The notes below the pieces were generated by a model. That model searched no databases and had not been told where the DNA came from. It saw nothing but the letters and a program-made list of their open reading frames with translations. Shown here piece by piece: positions 62,794 through 64,000 of a stretch of DNA of 64,000 nt. Position 1 is the first letter of the stretch; each line of letters starts with the position of its first letter. The stretch is from Sphingomonas sp. PsM26 (GTDB lineage Bacteria; Pseudomonadota; Alphaproteobacteria; Sphingomonadales; Sphingomonadaceae), in contig JARUXA010000013.1 in NCBI GenBank assembly GCA_030433805.1, positions 1-64,000 on the forward strand, written 5' to 3'. The position numbers and the translations under genes were made by a program.

Positions 62794-64000
62794 CTAATTG
62801 GCCGCCGTATCCGGCCCGAGCCACTGAGTGCGAAACGCCAGCTGTCGGGCGGTCGGTGTGACCCCTGCGGTTTCGGCGCGGACGACCTCGACGGTGGGGT
62901 CGGCGACGAAGGTCAGCGTCGCGTGGCGCTCGATGCTGCGCTGGCGGTAAGTGATGTCGGCGGTCTGGCCGGGTCTGGCGCGGGCCAATGCCGCCGCCGC
63001 CTCCGCATCGCTGGTGATCGGCGTCCCGCCCAGGCTGACGATCTGGTCGCCATTGTCGAGACCGGCGCGGTACAGCGGCGTGCCCGGCGCGGGTGCGCCA
63101 TCGATGCGGACTTCGCTGCCGGTCGTCTTGAAGCGGACGTTGCCAAGCCACGCGGCGGTCGGGTTGGCGGGACGGAGTTTCAGCCCGGCCTGGTCGAGCA
63201 GCGGGGCATAGTCGGGAAGCCCGCTCGCATCGATCGAGGTCTTGAAGAAGGCCGCTGCGAAGGCCGGGTCCTTGGTCACCACGCCCAGCGCGTGCGACAG
63301 GTCGGCCCGTGTATAGGGGCGCTCGTTCTTGCCGAAGGTCTGCCACAGGTGTCGCATGAACGTGTCGAGCGTGATGTCCGGGTAGCGCTCGCGCAGCGTC
63401 AGGTCGAGCGCGAGCGCAAGGCCGGCGCCGTAAGTGTAGTAAGATACGAAGATATTGGGATTGGTCGCATCGATCGACTTCGCCGCATCGACGAACGGCG
63501 CCCGCAGGCTCATTTCCTGCGGGCCGCCATAGCTGCGGGCGGTGCCGTTGGTCAGTGCGTCGATGGTCGAGCCAACCCCGCGCAGATACGCGTCCACCGC
63601 GGATTCGCCTGCGCGGCGGATCATCAGCGGCCCGTAATATTGCGTGAACCCTTCCGCGAGCCACAGCGACGGGGTGGGGTTGGCGCGCGTGAAATCGAAC
63701 GGTTCGAGCTCGGCGGGGCGGATCCGCTCGACGTTCCAGCTGTGGAAGAATTCATGGCTAAGCGTGCCGATCTGTGCGAAATTCGCCGCGGCGAAGGAGC
63801 GCGGCTGCGAGATGATCGTCGAGTTGCGATGCTCCATCCCGTCGCCGCTGATCTGCGGCATGTAATCGGCGATGAAGGTGTAGGTGCCGAAGTCATAAGC
63901 GGGATGTTCGCCCCACATTGCGATGTGTTGCGCAACGACCTTCTTGGCGCTGGCGGCGAAGCGATCGAGGTCTGCGGGCGTGCCGTCGTGATGGACCGCG
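62794..64000 (-). CDS. M61-family glycyl aminopeptidase, partial (5' end beyond window)
   Basis: At least 402 codons, open to the window end. The M61 zinc site is HEFFHSWNVERIRP (HExxH), with the third ligand Glu in WLAEGFTQYY. A PDZ domain follows near the C terminus (YRAGLDNGDQIVSLGG region). M61 enzymes cut N-terminal glycine and other residues from peptides; many are periplasmic. The Met at 63918 is internal, since coding continues to 64000. Length and any signal peptide lie outside the window. Confidence 0.88.
   Translation of the reverse strand, partial: AVHHDGTPADLDRFAASAKKVVAQHIAMWGEHPAYDFGTYTFIADYMPQISGDGMEHRNSTIISQPRSFAAANFAQIGTLSHEFFHSWNVERIRPAELEPFDFTRANPTPSLWLAEGFTQYYGPLMIRRAGESAVDAYLRGVGSTIDALTNGTARSYGGPQEMSLRAPFVDAAKSIDATNPNIFVSYYTYGAGLALALDLTLRERYPDITLDTFMRHLWQTFGKNERPYTRADLSHALGVVTKDPAFAAAFFKTSIDASGLPDYAPLLDQAGLKLRPANPTAAWLGNVRFKTTGSEVRIDGAPAPGTPLYRAGLDNGDQIVSLGGTPITSDAEAAAALARARPGQTADITYRQRSIERHATLTFVADPTVEVVRAETAGVTPTARQLAFRTQWLGPDTAAN

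Overview
The window reads as chromosomal DNA of a Sphingomonas-like alphaproteobacterium. The evidence is uniformly high GC, many long antisense open frames, four TonB-dependent receptors (TBDRs), paired flavin-dependent halogenases, and many Tat-type signal peptides on sugar enzymes. I saw no rRNA, tRNA, CRISPR array, integrase or transposase. Most genes abut or overlap by 1-4 bases (ATGA or GTGA), so the operons are dense.

Layout. 1-5.4 kb: a C25 run at the window edge, two tandem halogenase-like genes and a GH74 xyloglucanase-like gene, all translationally coupled. 5.5-11.3 kb: convergent GH130 enzyme, SGNH esterase, HNH protein, a LysR regulator divergent from an MFS exporter with an aldo/keto reductase remnant at its start, and an LDH/MDH-family dehydrogenase. 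11.4-15.6 kb: a low-complexity small gene, PKHD dioxygenase, ankyrin protein, NIPSNAP protein and an M20 peptidase. 15.7-24.9 kb: two TBDRs flanking a desaturase/PhnD-like pair and a chrB-chrA chromate pair. 25.2-28.3 kb: an operon for 3-keto-glycoside chemistry (DUF1080 hydrolase, GMC dehydrogenase, gluconate-2-dehydrogenase subunit 3-like partner).

28.4-51.6 kb is an alpha-mannan or high-mannose-glycan utilisation region. A leftward operon runs sugar porter, ROK sugar kinase, mannose-6-phosphate isomerase, TBDR, GH76. A divergent ROK repressor and a GH125 follow. A rightward set holds a second GH125, a DUF4965-type protein, a Tat-exported Gfo/Idh/MocA oxidoreductase, a large TBDR, GH43 and GH92. 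Together these would import mannosides, trim them in the periplasm, carry mannose inward, phosphorylate it and isomerise it to fructose-6-phosphate. The GH set (76, 92, 125, 130) parallels the yeast-mannan loci of Bacteroides, with TBDRs in place of SusC/D.

51.9-64 kb: metallophosphoesterase, YdcZ-type membrane protein, a protein fusing an epoxide hydrolase to a second membrane-tethered alpha/beta hydrolase, an SDR, an Old Yellow Enzyme, an S8 protease-autotransporter with a lipoprotein signal and Pro/Thr linker, a superinfection-immunity-like small membrane protein, two unknown secreted proteins, and the 3' part of an M61 peptidase that runs off the window.

Points most worth following: the double-hydrolase fusion, the halogenase-GH74 coupling, the overlapping leader ORF before the second GH125, a shared AT-rich box at three mannan-region promoters, three inverted repeats between a TBDR and the 3-keto-glycoside operon, and the truncated aldo/keto reductase start.
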